Numbered from the stretch's first letter, positions 37,810 through 50,323 are shown. The stretch: 64,000 nt of DNA from Aedes albopictus (GCF_035046485.1 NC_085137.1:130204703-130268702), one strand, 5' to 3'. Made by a program: numbers and translations. Notes: generated from the sequence alone by a model not told the origin.

Positions 37810-38032
37810 AGGGGAACGGAACCCATCTTCAGAACAGTGCTCCCATATTCATCCTATCGAATACTTAGCGCTTAATCTATTTGTTTTGTTTTATTTTTGA
37901 ATTTTTTGTTAGGAGTGAGCATGCATGATAACAAAAAGACTGGAAATAGTTGGTGCTTAAATCGTCGGTTTTTGATTTTGTAATAGGATGAACATGGGAG
38001 CATTGGCTGAAGATGGGTGCTCATACCCTATA
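37810..38032. mobile_element. Inverted-repeat MITE, ~220 bp
   Basis: 'acccatcttcagaacagtgc' and 'tcccatattcatcctat' at 37820-37859 recur inverted at 37984-38022 ('ataggatgaacatgggagca', 'ttggctgaagatgggt'). The core is A+T-rich. Exact ends are uncertain, with TA-like flanks. Confidence 0.75.
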
Positions 38033-38340
38033 ACCTACGAGGGGTCATAACAAAATTATATCAAAATTTGTAATATTATACAAACTTTATCTAACAACAA
38101 TAACAACATATCCGACTAAAACTTGTATGAGTTCTAACAAAACTATAAACAAATTTGTTATGATTTTATCAAAAATATCTTAACCCTCGAGCGTCTGCGA
38201 CCACCTTCAGCGACACCACGCTTGAAAGGTTAAAAACAGATTTTTTATACTCAAGCTTGTATATTTTTAAAATGTGTCATTTTATTTTTAGGAAAAAGTC
38301 AATAACATAAAAATAGAATTGCCCGTACGATATAAGAACC

Positions 38341-38415
38341 TTGAACCCGAACGGGAGTTGAACCAAGACACCCTCCATCGGTACTTATAATCAGCATGCT
38401 GCAAGACCATCGTAC
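38341..38415 (-). mobile_element. Possible tRNA-derived SINE head
   Basis: The minus strand contains a B-box-like GGTTCAACTCC (38355-38365). Upstream is 'gatggtcttgcagcatgct', which resembles the D-arm region of tRNA-derived heads. No full cloverleaf and no clear body were found, so the call is tentative. Confidence 0.35.
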
Positions 38416-38693
38416 TTACCTAAAAGAAAAAAGAAAAAAAAACAGCATGAATATGCGTGAATGTATTTGAAGTTTTATACTATTATGTGTCAAGTGTATG
38501 TTAGTGATTGTAAGTTATGATTTTATCGTAAAGTATCTTGGTAACCTTATAGAGCATTTCCAGCTCAACGCGTGAATCGCGTAGACGCGTGAACGCGACC
38601 TTTCAATTCAAATGAAATTTTGCTCATGTATGAGCTTCTATCTGAAAATGCTTTTCATGTTATTAGTTTTGTAATATTCTTCATTTATCTTTT

Positions 38694-39314
38694 AACCCTT
38701 TAATACCCAACCCCGCCTTTAGACGGGGTATAGTTTGAGAATTTTTGTATTTTATCTTGTCTGGGAAATCAATACTTTTATATTTTTGGCTGATATTTAA
38801 AACTGTTCTGTATATCTCAAAATAGTTTTTGGTGTCTTTTGAAGCGTTTTAACATTTTTTTCAAATTATTGAGAAATTGATGTTTTGGTCACATTTCAGA
38901 TGTCATTGTTTCTTATGTATTTAATCGCATTAATTAACACATTTTAATTTTTCCTCAATCATTATATTATAGTAGAAGAGTTTAAGGGAGTTGAATACAC
39001 ACTTAAATGATTTTCCTAAAAGCTACAAAAAAAAATAAAATTTTCCAATATTTTTTTTTAAATAAAAATATTTTAACAATAACCATAAAATCTCAAAATG
39101 TTTTCGTCCTAAAAATCGGTATACCAAATAGACTTCCAGGAAAAATATGAAAGTTTAGGGATGCTCAGAAATAAAAAATAGAAAAATCGAAAACCAAACT
39201 TCACAAAATTGAAAATTAAAAAGAATCATCTCCCAAAACATGTTTAAATCGATTTTAGACGGCGAAAAATGATATTTAGATCAAAATAAAATAATGGGCA
39301 TTAGAGGGTTTAAA
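38694..39314. mobile_element. TTAA-type MITE candidate
   Basis: The left end TTAACCCTTTAATACCCA and the right end, inverted, TTTAAACCCTCTAATGCCCA mirror each other over about 16 bp. The interior is A+T-rich and contains a 'ccccgcctttagacgggg' hairpin near 38711. The right flank reads TTTAAA rather than clean TTAA. Confidence 0.55.
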
Positions 39315-40549
39315 ACGGCATATGAAAAAAAAACAAATTTTCTTCTTCAAAAAATTATAACTCGAAAACGGTTTGTTTACTTGAAATGATGTCTTCGAAT
39401 ATGTTCGAGGATATGTACTTGAAGGATTTAAGAAATCCTTCAGAAAAGAAACACTGAGAGTAATATTCATCGCGGATCTACGTTAGATGTCATATGATTT
39501 CAATTTTCCAAAAACCTTACCCTTCGAATGTTTTTATTATTTTTCTATAGAGAACCGACTTCCAGCCGCAAAATTTGCCAAGTAGCCCAGGATGGTCAAA
39601 TGCTTCTAACTATGTTTTCTCGAATTTTTATTTTTCATCGATTTTTGAAACAACACTTTTGGTATCAAGAATAGATTCTACGTACAAGTTTCATTGAACA
39701 AACTGTACCTACATGTTTTTGCCTTTCTCGTACACCAAGGTGTACCGAACATATACAGGGGATGGCCAAAATGTTTGGGATAGGCAACTTTTTTTTCTCT
39801 CACAAAAAAGTTCAACAAGCTATAACTTTTCATAGAGCGCATCAAAAAATCTCAAATTTTGACTGCTTGTCAACCTATTATGTGTGCATCATTGGTACAA
39901 ATTTGGGCTCGATTGATTAATATTTCGCAAAGTTAGAACCGTTCGCAGAAAACACTATTTTTCAGACAACTCATTTTTGAGGTGCCATATCTCGGAAACC
40001 AGTGAACCAAATTGAATGAAATTTTGAACGTACACTAACAATATGTAAATGCATTACAAACTATCAAAACATAGGTACTTTTTAAACGTTGAAAAAAGTT
40101 ATCATGAATTGACACTTTTTGGATTTTTCTCAAAAAATGTAACTTTTTTTTTACATCAATGTCAATAAATTTTAGTGTTGATATCCAAAGATTTTCCACT
40201 TCTGTTCTCAAGTTATCTTTAATCAGATATATTAGAGCCTATTTAGATTGAAGGAAGAACACATTTAGTAATTTTTGTGTGGTATTGTAAATTTGACTGT
40301 TTTTCCTCTATATCGGTAAAAATTTCAATCCGGTATAACTTAATTCGCCGTGAGAAAATATTACATTTTATAACGTCGTATTGATTATCAATATATTGTT
40401 GATAAACGTTAAAAAAATCATTCAATTCGGTTCACTGTTTTCCGAAATATGACAGTTCAAAAATTAGTTGTCTAAATAATAGTGTTTTACCCGAATGGTT
40501 CTAACTTCGCGAAAAATTAATCAATCGAGCCCAAATTTGTACCAATGAT

Positions 40550-41310
40550 TAGCATTAGCATTAGCATTAGCATTAGCATTAAGCGAGTCGCACAAATTCG
40601 TAGGTGGTACAGTCCTAGACCGCTGTTATGAGGGTTGCCTCCTTCCCGTCCGAACCAAAGCACAAAGATTTGGGACTAATCTCTGACTCTTGGACAAGAT
40701 TGACGCAATCGTCCAATGGTCGAGCACTGTCCTGGCCACGTCCTTGCGACTGCTGAGGAATGGGAAAGGATGGTTAGTTTTGGACACCTATGAAAAATGT
40801 AGACAACTCTACGATCTCTCAGGCCTAGGTGTCACGGGAATATGGGTGTTGTTAGTGGAAGGGTAAACTCCAAAGGATACGCTTGGTTAACGCTCAGGCA
40901 CACCATTGTTAGACTGCTTCGAATCAGTTGTCTGCCCAATTCATCTTGGTTTCCTCGTCATATTGTTGGCATTTGGTTGAATTACTAGATTCTTCGGTTG
41001 ATAATCTGAAATATAAAATAATATTAACATCGTACGTCAAATAAGCTACACATTAGTGATACGCTCGCCACAGTTACATATTTTTAAAATATTATTTATA
41101 TCGTACGATACATTTACCTGAATCCTGCTGAAATAAAATGTTAATTAGCAGTACATTGAAACACAAATACTACAAAACACAAGGAAAGAGCATCAAACTT
41201 TGATCTTGGAATATTTAAAAAATACGGTAAATATCAAGATCAAAATTTGATTTAGTAGATCTTACACCGCAACGCACCATTCTAAGGTGATCTACCCACG
41301 TTACGGGGAA
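40550..41310 (-). mobile_element. Non-autonomous retroelement with spliced-leader-like 5' region
   Basis: The 22-bp duplication AGCCCAAATTTGTACCAATG+AT flanks it (40528-40549, 41311-41332). On the minus strand the 5' end is CCCCGTAACGTGGG and the 3' tail is a run of TAATGC hexamers (40550-40590). The 5' ~330 bp match the copy at 56429-57553, including donor, branch-like and acceptor signals around a 10-nt microexon. The 3' part carries phrases similar to the 3' ends of the other two hexamer-tailed elements. No reverse transcriptase frame is present. Confidence 0.85.
41118..41127 (-). other. Predicted 10-nt microexon (copy 2)
   Basis: On the minus strand, 'tactgctaat', then TTTCAG, the 10 nt CAGGATTCAG and a donor GTAAAT. 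The preceding donor GTAAGATC starts at 41265 (intron 1 = 41128-41265, 138 nt). The next acceptor ATTTCAG ends at 41006 (intron 2 = 41006-41117, 112 nt). Joining the pieces from the ATG at 41280-41278 reads MVRCGQDSDYQ and ends after 29 codons. This is prediction from sequence only. Confidence 0.5.
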
Positions 41311-41465
41311 AGCCCAAATTTGTACCAATGATGCACATATAATAGGTTGACAAACAGTCAAAATTTGAGAATTTTTGATGCACTCTATGAAAAGTTACAG
41401 CATGTTGAATTTTTTTGTGGGAGAAAAAAAGTTGTCTATCCCAAACATTTTGGCCATCCCCTGTA

Positions 41466-42830
41466 GTCACTCCAAAAACGAAAATTTGATAGAGCCTCCG
41501 GAGAGGTCAAGTGTTATATACCAATCGACTCAGCTCGACGAGTTGAGATGATGTCTGTGTGTGTATGTGTGTGTGTGTATGTATGTGTGTGCGTATGTGT
41601 GTGTGTGTGTGTGTGTGTACAAAAAGGTCACCTAACTTTTAGATAGTAAACATCAACCGATTTTAATGACCGACGGTTCATTCGACGCGGAATCTGGTCC
41701 CATTGTTTCCTATTGAAAATGGTTCGGATCGGTCCAGCCGTTCCGGAGTTATGGCCATTTAGGTGTTCCGGATCGGTACCCCAGGAAGGGGCTGGATATG
41801 ATAATGCAACAAACCCATGCATGCGACCCATCAAACCACGGCACTTTCGATTATCTGATGAACGGGAAGTAGGAAAATAGTCTCAGACTATATCTGAGTC
41901 GGTAGTGTTCCGGAACCGGTTCCGCGTGTCCTGCCGGAAGTGGCCAAATATAATAGTGAACATACCCCATGCATGTGACACATCAAAGAGCGGCTTTTTC
42001 GATAACCAGTTTGATGGTAAGCAGGAAAGTAGTTTCAAACCATATTTGAACCGGTAGTGTTCCGGAACCGGTTCCGGGTGTCCTGCCGGAAGTGGCCAAT
42101 TAAAAAATTGAACCAAACCCATGCATGCGACATATCAAAGAGCGGCTTTTTCGATAACCAGATGAATGGTTAGCAGGAAAATAGTTTCATACCGTATTTG
42201 AACCGGTTGTGTTCCGGAACCGGTTGCAGGTGTCCCGCCGGAAGTGAACCAAACCCATGCATGCGACACATCAAAGAGCGGCTTTTTCGATAACCAGATG
42301 AACGGTAAGCAGGAAAATACCTTATCTGAACCGGTTGTGTGCCGAAACCGGGTCCAGGTGTCCCGCCGGAAGTGGCCAATTAAAAAATTGAACCAGACCC
42401 ATGCATGCGACACATCAAAGAGCGGCTTTCTCGATATCCAGATGAATGATAAGCAGGAAAATAGTATCAGACCATTTCTGAACCGCTTATAGGGGGTTGA
42501 AGGGGTGAATCCAACTGAATGCATCTGACGATGACCGAAGAATAGTAGGTCGTAACGCGTAACGCTTAACAAGCTGTTTCGGTATTTGTTACCGATAATT
42601 ACCAATCAATCCACAAATAACATACCTGAACCGGTTGTGTTCCGGAACCGGTCCCAGGTGTCCCACCGGAAGTGGCCAGTTAAAAAAGTGAACCAAACCC
42701 ATGCATATGAAACATCAAATCATCAAAAATGTTGGATAACCAGATAAACGGGCAGCAAGAAAATAGCCTCTGACCACACCTAAGATTACCAGCAGTGTTG
42801 CAGAATCAGAATTGGATTCATCGCTGAAAT
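41466..42830 (-). repeat. Tandem array with (TG)n and terminal module
   Basis: Units of about 100-135 bp repeat 'gaaccggttccgggtgtcc', 'tgccggaagtggcca', 'acccatgcatgcgac' and 'agagcggctttttcgataac', about seven times over 41880-42780. They are preceded by (TG)n at 41553-41618. Outside that lies an inverse of the terminal module ('ataccaatcgactcagctcg', 'acgagttgag'). Reading leftward, the order is tandem units, CA tract, module, as in 7.6-10.9 kb. The 156-codon and shorter frames are repeat shadows. Confidence 0.85.
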
Positions 42831-43424
42831 TACGAAGGTGAACAAAATCAATGAAGGCGATAAATATGCGTAAAAGAACAAAATCTTGATAAAAAATAAA
42901 GCGATCTTGTCAAATCACACCATTTTAGATTCCTGAGACGTAATTATACAGTAGGATGAATCAACGTTGCGTCAATCCCTTTTTGCGGTTGAAATTTCTA
43001 CACATTATTTTGATGCAACTGGTTGAGCCCTCGCGCTCTATAACACGGTTGAAATTTGAATGGGTTTTATTATGAGAAATTTTTACTTGCTTACACTTTT
43101 TTTGTCAAATTCTACATAAATCTTATAACCAATGATAATAAAATAAAGGCTAAAATGTGCAGAAAAAAAATACTGAAATATCTTGATAATGATCGGCATC
43201 CAGTGCTAGCGAAGGTGGCCAGGCAGTCAACTGAGAGGTTTGATATTTTTCAGCTCTGCTTATACGTTTAACATAATACATAACTTCGGAATATGAGCCA
43301 TCAATAAGTTTCCAAATTCGATTATGGCTTTGATATAATTGTTGCTTTTCTGAATAAGTCAAGAATGGTCCCCCTTGGAAATTTTATTTGGAATTCATCA
43401 TTTTGAGGAAGGGCACAAATAAAT
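42831..43424. other. A+T-rich spacer
   Basis: No gene, RNA or repeat is recognisable. Confidence 0.5.
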
Positions 43425-44282
43425 AGGGGAGATCGGGGCATAATGGACACCCGGGGCGAAATGGACACCCCTATTTTTGCCGATACCGTTGACTTTTATG
43501 CTACACTTTTAATGCATAAGTGTAAGAGAACAAGTCATCGTCCTATTTTTCAAAAGTACCATTCATATGCCTCCAAAATAACCTAAATATCATTGAAATT
43601 GAAATATGTTTTCCATATGGTGAAATTCTTATAATTTAAAGCAGCAGCAAATAAGGTATTACGAGTGTTTGAGTGTGTCCGCCATAAAAACAAGTGAATT
43701 GCTACCTTATCTGCATGTATACGTATATTTAGCAATGGATAAAGTATTATATTTGTGATTAGAATTTCCTCAAAATAGAAATTTCAATGTTGTAGTCGAT
43801 TTGGAGCGAAATGAACACTGGTAATTACGAATGGATGTACAGGCGTTGCAAACTCTTATGAGTTTAAGAGTGTTTGGAAAAAATCAATTGGATTATTTTA
43901 GCCTAAAGCTTATTTAATTTATTTTGATGTTATGTAAATTCGTCTAAGATGGAGTATTTTATCTGTGGTATCGATCTCCGTGGGCAAATTACTTAACTGA
44001 TCGATGTAATCAAAGAGTTAGCATAAAATATGCAGGATTGTGCATTGTGCCCCGATTTGTGTCCATTTCGCCCCGTACCTTCTCTGCCAACCCTAAAAAA
44101 ACACACGATTTACAATTCATTATTTCTTCACAATAAAGGCATTCTACCTGCTGTAAATGATTGAAATACGTAGGAAACAAACTTAAGTTGTAAGCCTACT
44201 AATAATATGTTAAGTTTTTCTCTGTTATAAAGGCCTAACGTACTCATTTGCTTAGGGTGTCCATTATGCCCCTAATCCCCCT
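43425..44282. mobile_element. Inverted-repeat element with 'gggcataatggacaccc' ends
   Basis: Left AGGGGAGATCGGGGCATAAT and, inverted on the right, AAGGGGGATTAGGGGCATAA both lead into 'tggacaccc'. A second inner pair ('gcgaaatggacaccc', inverse 'gtgtccatttcgcc' near 44059) deepens the foldback. About 858 bp, A+T-rich and non-coding. The flanking duplication is not clean. Confidence 0.75.
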
Positions 44283-45715
44283 TAACTAATAAATTTTTAA
44301 ATTTTAAAGTGAAATTAGAGTCCTCCAGAAAATTTCTTATCAAATCCGATGAGTTAAGCGGATTTGCTCAATTGTTTGGGTATTTTTTCATCGAATACAT
44401 TAATTGTTTATCAACTCTACTCCCCCATTGATAAGTCAACGAGCACTATGACAAAAGAAGAAAATGAGATTTGTTCCGTTCTAGAGTATCTCAGAATTCA
44501 GGAACACTTCGGCATATAGCTCTTGAGTACACGACGAGAAAGGCACTATCACCACTAGGTGGATTAATCTAGGTTTTTTTTTGTTACACCAACCACGCAA
44601 ATTCGAAAAAACATGAAAATATTTGGATTTTGTTAAATGTTATTCGAGACGGTCTGAAAATTCACATACCTATCTGATGAATTATTGATACGTTTTTGAT
44701 AAAAATGGCAAAACAATCTCGAATAACATTTCACATGGTCCCATACATTTATATTATTATTTTTTTGATTTTTTAAATTCACTGTAACTTGAGTGTGGTT
44801 GGATGTAGGAAAAAAAATTGTCTATTTTTTTGGCAAATTTTGTCGTGTTTTGGGCTGGAAATGCTCTATAGAAAACTAAGCTCGGAAGCATGTACCTCGT
44901 ATTTTTCTCCATAGACTGTTTTGCATTTTGCTAAAAATGGAAAGTTTTAAAATATTCCACCGGGGATATTTTGTTTCATGTAAGTATTTTTTTCGGTATT
45001 TTTTAAACTGTATGGGACGTATGTTGGCAAACATAACATGTATGAAATATTCTATAGTAACTGTTTTCCGATTATGAATATATAGCTCAAATATTGATCA
45101 TTTTTGAAGAAAAATCCGAGGTACATGTAAGATTAAAAATAATCGAGATTTTGACACCGTGCTATGTCCAGGGTGGCCACAAAAAGTCAAATTTGAAATT
45201 CTCGCTTTTTCCCGCATTTATTTTGCATTTTTTTTTTTCGATATTTTTCTCTAAACGTGGTAGAGTTTACAAAAACAAAAAGGAAATTTGTATCAAAAAA
45301 ACAGAAATTGATTAACAATTCTTGGTTGGAGTTTTTGGACTCAGAAACTTCGAGTGTACATCAAAAGAAATTATTAATCAATCTGGAAATTATTGGACTC
45401 TTCTCTACCGATATCCATTGGATTTCTCGCATAATTTTTGAAAACGTTGTCGAAAACAAACTTTGTAAAATTAAAAAAAACCATAAAGGAACAGTAAATA
45501 TAGTAGAACCTTAATCTTTAAGAAATTTCTAACGGTATACTAGAAATATTTTTATTGAACATTTCCATACAAACTCTTGAAGGAATACATTTTTTTCTGA
45601 CGAATTTTGGACTCCTGAATTATTTTGTTAGTCAAGTTATTTGGAGTTTGCCTAAGTAAATTTAAAAATTATTCTTACTTAAAGAAATGCCAAATTTCGC
45701 AAATATACTTAAAAA
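44283..45715. other. A+T-rich spacer with a lone transposon end
   Basis: No gene recognised. At 45170-45181 'cagggtggccac' followed by 'ttttcccgcatt' resembles one end of the 797-4716 element, so a fragment or the start of a degraded copy may lie here. The remainder shows nothing I can name. Confidence 0.5.
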
Positions 45716-46172
45716 ACAATTACACTGTCTTCGGCCAGAGGCCGCACAGACTGATCATTACTAACATTAGACAACGGACAACACATATTACACCCAGTGG
45801 CCCAGTGGAGAATTCTCGCGTTTAGTATCGTACAGGCGTATCGACAATGATCGATTTCTCTTCATCGATTTTCTCTTCGGATTATTCCGGGAAATATGAC
45901 CAATATTCGGATGATTTCTCGGTGTGTTTCGGTGAAAAACGACTAGGACTAGCATCTAAAACAACAAAAATAACCGAAAATGGTTAGCCGGCCAAGTTAT
46001 ACACTAAAGAGAAAATCGATGAAGAGAAATCGATCACTGTAGATACGCCCGTATCTACAGCGCGAGAATTTTCCATTTGACGAAAAGTTTTGAGCGGGAA
46101 TCGAACCCACACTCCGAGGCTTACGAGACACCTAAACGACTGACGCCGCTAACCGCTCGGCCACGAAGCCCA
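45716..46172 (-). mobile_element. tRNA-derived SINE with long variable arm, split by a MITE
   Basis: The minus strand starts with 'gggcttcgtggccgagcgg' (A box) and carries B box GGTTCGATTCC (inverse at 46096-46106), as in the intact copy at 58784-58992. The body is interrupted at AATT by a 252-bp MITE (45815-46066). Outside the interruption the two halves join to the same order as the intact copy, apart from a small duplication 'cagtggcccagtgg' near 45795. Confidence 0.85.
45815..46066. mobile_element. 252-bp MITE with ~60-bp inverted repeats, AATT duplication
   Basis: The ends CTCGCG and CGCGAG continue into long inverted repeats sharing 'tgatcgatttctcttcatcg' and 'attttctctt'. AATT flanks both sides (45811-45814, 46067-46070). 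The intact SINE at 58784 shows a single AATT at this position, which proves insertion. A 4-bp duplication excludes mariner and hAT. Confidence 0.9.
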
Positions 46173-46840
46173 CTTGGAAGAATATTTCAGCAAAATGTAG
46201 GAAAAAAATAAGAGCCTTTTTTGGTATTTGTGGGATGTTTCTGGGCACAATGCATGATGAAATCAAATTCTCAGAAAACGTTTGTAATTAACAAGGTCTG
46301 CCTGAGAAAAATGTGGAAAATTTGTTAATTCCCAGTAGATTTCATTCTATCTGAGAAAATTCTGAAATTCTCGAAAAAATCTTGAGACAATCCGGATTTT
46401 TTTGATAAGAAATAAACTAAAAATATATGTTTGGCATTTCCATCTCCTGACTCTGTAGTTCTTTGCAATTGTCATGATTTATTGAGTAAATCAAAATACC
46501 GAGATAAATTACTTGAAAGTTGTAATAAAACGTGTTATGATTGGTTTGAATCTTCTTCAAAATTTGTTAATGAAATGCTAGATATTGTTCGCATTTATTG
46601 GATATTTTTTGTTTCCAAACTCCTGAAGTTGTATATGCAGATCTTCGCTTAAAGTTTCTAACCGATAACTACTTCTTGAGAATCTTGAAATTTTATTCAA
46701 AGAATCTCTGAATGGTTTAGAGTCGAAATAACCGTACTCTGAGAATTCTCGAAGGTGTTTCTAGTGGTTTTGTGAGGATAGCTGTATTTCTAGCGTAAAT
46801 TCTAGAAATGTTCAGCTAGAGAAATGTCAAGTGAACAGTA
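46173..46840. other. A+T-rich spacer
   Basis: No feature recognised. Confidence 0.5.
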
Positions 46841-48510
46841 GAGTATCTTCCTGTTTACCAGCATCTAACTCTGGGGATTCCACCAGAATTGCCTCCGTTC
46901 TTTCTAGAGATTCTACCAGGTATTCCCTTTGGGGATTTCTTCGGGAGTTGTTTCTGAGAATTTCTCCAGTATTTTTTATAATAATCCCAATGAGATAGAA
47001 TCGATAACAAGAATTGCAAGAGGCATGCCTTGAATGAACTTCAGAAGGAATGTAAAAAAAAACTCTGGGAATAACCCCTAGAAGGAATTTTTGAAGAATT
47101 CCCCAGAACGAAATTCTAAAGTATTCCATAAAAAGAAACCTGAAAGAGTCCCAAGAAAAAAGTCTGAATCTCTAAAATAAGCTCTTGGAGAAATACCCAT
47201 ATTGAACTTATAGAGAAATAACTCAAGGGAAGAAACCTGAACAAATTTTCAAAAGGAACTCCTGGAAAAAAAACTCAAGAATGAACTGCTGGAGTGTTTC
47301 CCACAAGTAGCTAATGGAAGAAACCCAAGAAAAGAAATCCTCAAAAGGAACTTCTGAAGAATTCTGGAGCAATAGAGACTCTCCTGAAAGATTCCCTAGA
47401 TGGAACACCTGGAGAAACCGTCTGAACAAACTTCTCAGAAAACCCCGGAGGGATCTTCTGGATAAATTCCCAGAAGGATCTGCTGGCGGAATCCGCAGAA
47501 AAAAAAACTCCTAGAGGGACCCCAGAGATAACTCCTGGAGTATTCCCCAGAGGGAACTCTAAGAGTAATCGCCAGAGAACTTCTGGAGGCATCTCCAAAG
47601 GGAACTCACTGAAGGAATCCATAGAAGAAACTCTAGGAGGAATCCCTAAAGGGAATTCATGGAGGAGTCCTCAAAGAGAACTCCTGGAGGAATTCCCAAA
47701 GAAAAATTCTGAAGGAATTTCCAGAGAGTACTCCACGAGAAATTCCCATCAGAAACTTCCGTTGAAATCTTTAGAGGGAACTCCTGGGTGAATTTCCAGA
47801 AGGCACTCCTGGAGGAATCTTCAAAGGAAAATCCTTGAGGAATCTCCATCGGGAACTTTTGGAGGAAACCGCAGAGGGATCTCCTGGAAAGAATTCTTTA
47901 TAGGAACTTCCAATGAAATTTCTAGAGGTAACTCCTCTAAAAATCGTCCTGAAGGAATCCTTGAAGGTATTTCCTGGAGAAATACCTAAACGGAACTCCT
48001 GGAGAAATTCCCTGACGAAACTTCTATTGCAATATTCAGAGGAAACTCCTGGAGGAAGGGGAGAACTGGCACGTTCATTCAATCCCCAGATAAAAACTCC
48101 AGAGTGAATCCCCAGAAGTAACTCCTGGGGACATTCACAGAAGGGACAACCATTGAAATCTACAGAAGAAATTTTTGGAGCAATCCTCAAGAGATCTTCT
48201 GAGGGAAAATCTAGATGGAACTTCTGAAGGAATCCCTGAATGAACTCCCGGAGAAATTCCCTGAAGGCATTTCCGTTGGATTCCCTAGCAGGAACTTCCG
48301 GATAAATCCTCATTGGAAACTTCCAGAAATTTCCAGAGATAACTCCTGCAGGAATCCTCAGAGAGATTCTCTAGCGGAATCGCCATAGAGACCTCCTGTA
48401 GAAGATTCCTGAAGGCACTTTTATTGCAATCCCCAAAAGAAACTCCCGGAGAAATCGCCAGAGGGAACTTCAGGAGGAATCTTCAAAAAATCTACAATTT
48501 GATTTTAGTT
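46840..48510. repeat. Diverged minisatellite, 'ggaactcctggaggaatccc' type
   Basis: Repeated 'aactcctggagaaatcc' and 'ccagagggaactcctg' phrases with a 12-bp-based rhythm. It belongs to the GGAATTCC superfamily but uses GGAACTCC and GGAATCCC variants. Long stop-free frames (for example 180 codons on the minus strand) are repeat shadows. Confidence 0.8.
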
Positions 48511-48932
48511 TTCAATTTAGCTTTGAATTTCTTATGCTGATATTTTTTCAAAACAAAAATCAAAACGGAATTTCAGTATGGAGTATCTAAGGGAGGCCGC
48601 CATAAAATTATTCCATGGAATCCTCCAAAAAAATGTGGTTAAGGAACAAACAATTTTGTCATACGAACTATTCTCTAGAGTTCTGCTTTTTTTCGGCAGC
48701 TTTATTCTCTTCGCCATGGGTATTTTCTGAAACCCGTTGAACTCAAAATTGACCCTAAAATTATATATCAAACTATCATGTAATTGGCCGACCTGAACCT
48801 GCCATGGTGAAGAGAAGAAAACTAACTAAATAAAATACCAGTCATCCAATGTTGTGTCAAAATTGTATAATTATTGAAATTATTATAGAAACCTGCAAAA
48901 ACTGGTGAAATCAGAAACTTTCAAATACAATA
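48511..48932. other. Spacer
   Basis: No feature recognised. Confidence 0.5.
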
Positions 48933-49897
48933 CAGGGTGTTAGGTTCATGGTTCATGAGTGCAAACTTTTTAAAGGGTGATAGAGGACCATAAATGATGA
49001 AAAAAATTGTTCTACGCATATGGTCAAATCTCAACCGTTACGTAGTTATTGGGCTCCCCATGTTTTTGACTCTTATTGCCTTAACTGGCTATAACTTTAA
49101 AATGGTCAAACTTATCGCAGTTTTTTTTACTCTTATTCGGAAGATTATTGAATTTTATATCAAATGGCATCTTTGAACCGATTGGTTTAGCTAAATAACT
49201 AAGTTTTCTAGAGCAAAATAGCTAAAAATAGTGTGTTTTTATTTGTTTATGTCCATTATCCCTAAAACATGCGTAATAAATTAAAATTCTTTCTTTGGGA
49301 AAGTTGTGGCCCCTGTTCCACTCTACAATTTGTTCTTTGACGCCAAACTTCTAACTCTTATCGTTTTCTTGCAATTTTGATTTAAATGTGCAGCACGGTG
49401 CGCAAAAAAGTGCTTACCATGACGATTGCAAATTTCTGATCTCAAATGCGACGTTTAAATCGAAATTGCAAGAAAACGATAAGAGATAGAAGTTTGATGT
49501 CAAAGAACGAATTGTAGAGTGAAACAGGGACCACAACTTTGCCAAAGAAAGAATTTTAAATTATTACGCATTTTTCAAAGATAATTGACAAAAACAAATT
49601 AAAACACACAACTTTTAGGCTATTTGATCTAGAAAACTTAGTTTTTTAACTAAACCGATCGGTTCAAAGATGCCCTTTGATAGAAAATTCAATAATCTTT
49701 CGAATAAGGGTTAAAAAGTGCGATAAGTTTAACCATTTTAAAGTTATAGCCAGTTAAGGCAATAAGAGTCAAAAACATGGGGAGTTCAATAACTACGTAG
49801 CGGTTGAGATTTGACCATATGCGTAGAACAATTTTTTTCACCATTTATGATCCTCTATCACCCTTTAAAAGTTTGCACTCAGGAACCTAACACCCTG
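48933..49897. mobile_element. Palindromic TA-flanked element, copy 2
   Basis: Same ends (CAGGGTGTTAGGTTC), TA flanks (48931-48932, 49898-49899), arm content and loop position as 2667-3625, with scattered substitutions. It is 965 bp long. Two independent copies with intact ends in one window show that this is an active or recently active family. Confidence 0.9.
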
Positions 49898-49941
49898 TAT
49901 AAAAGATAGGTTTTCCAAGGTTAATCTATTACTCTAAAAGG

Positions 49942-50076
49942 AGGGATGGGAAATGTCAAGAAAACGTCATTTTGTGTTTTGCTTATTCCACCGGCTCCAA
50001 TAAAAGTATTTATCGACGACATCATTAATTTTTAATGACTAATCAGTATGGATATGGTGATGCTCACTAGGGGGAA
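49942..50076. mobile_element. Half copy of the hAT-type MITE
   Basis: It begins 'gggatgggaaatgtcaagaa' and continues through 'aacgtcatttt' and 'cgacgacatcatt', matching the right half of 18774-18988 in inverse orientation. The other terminus is not evident. Confidence 0.6.
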
Positions 50077-50323
50077 GACAGCTTTTGCTAAGAGCAAGCT
50101 TTTGTTGCTCGAGCAACTGTGAGCTGCTCCAAAGTTGCTCCCATTTGTTCAAATATTTTCCACTGATCCAAGTAGTCAGACGTATATCAAATGCTCGTCA
50201 ATCTTGAATGGATTGAAAGTCCCTGAATCCTAATCCATCTGAATCTTAAGTATTTTCAAATAAAAACACAATAGTAGCATGAAACGAACTCACCGAATAG
50301 AAACGCCAGAAAAAAAGCAGATT

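Larger units (their letters stand above)
39756..41463. mobile_element. Palindromic TA-flanked element split by a retroelement
   Basis: The ends CAGGGGATGGCCAAAATG and its inverse are flanked by TA (39754-39755, 41464-41465). Excluding the insertion it is about 925 bp. The left arm (39756-~40100) mirrors ~40425-40549 plus 41333-41463 around an A+T-rich core. The retroelement at 40550-41310 landed in the right arm and duplicated 22 bp of it. The architecture matches the CAGGGTGTT palindromes at 2667 and 48933, but the termini differ. Confidence 0.9.
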
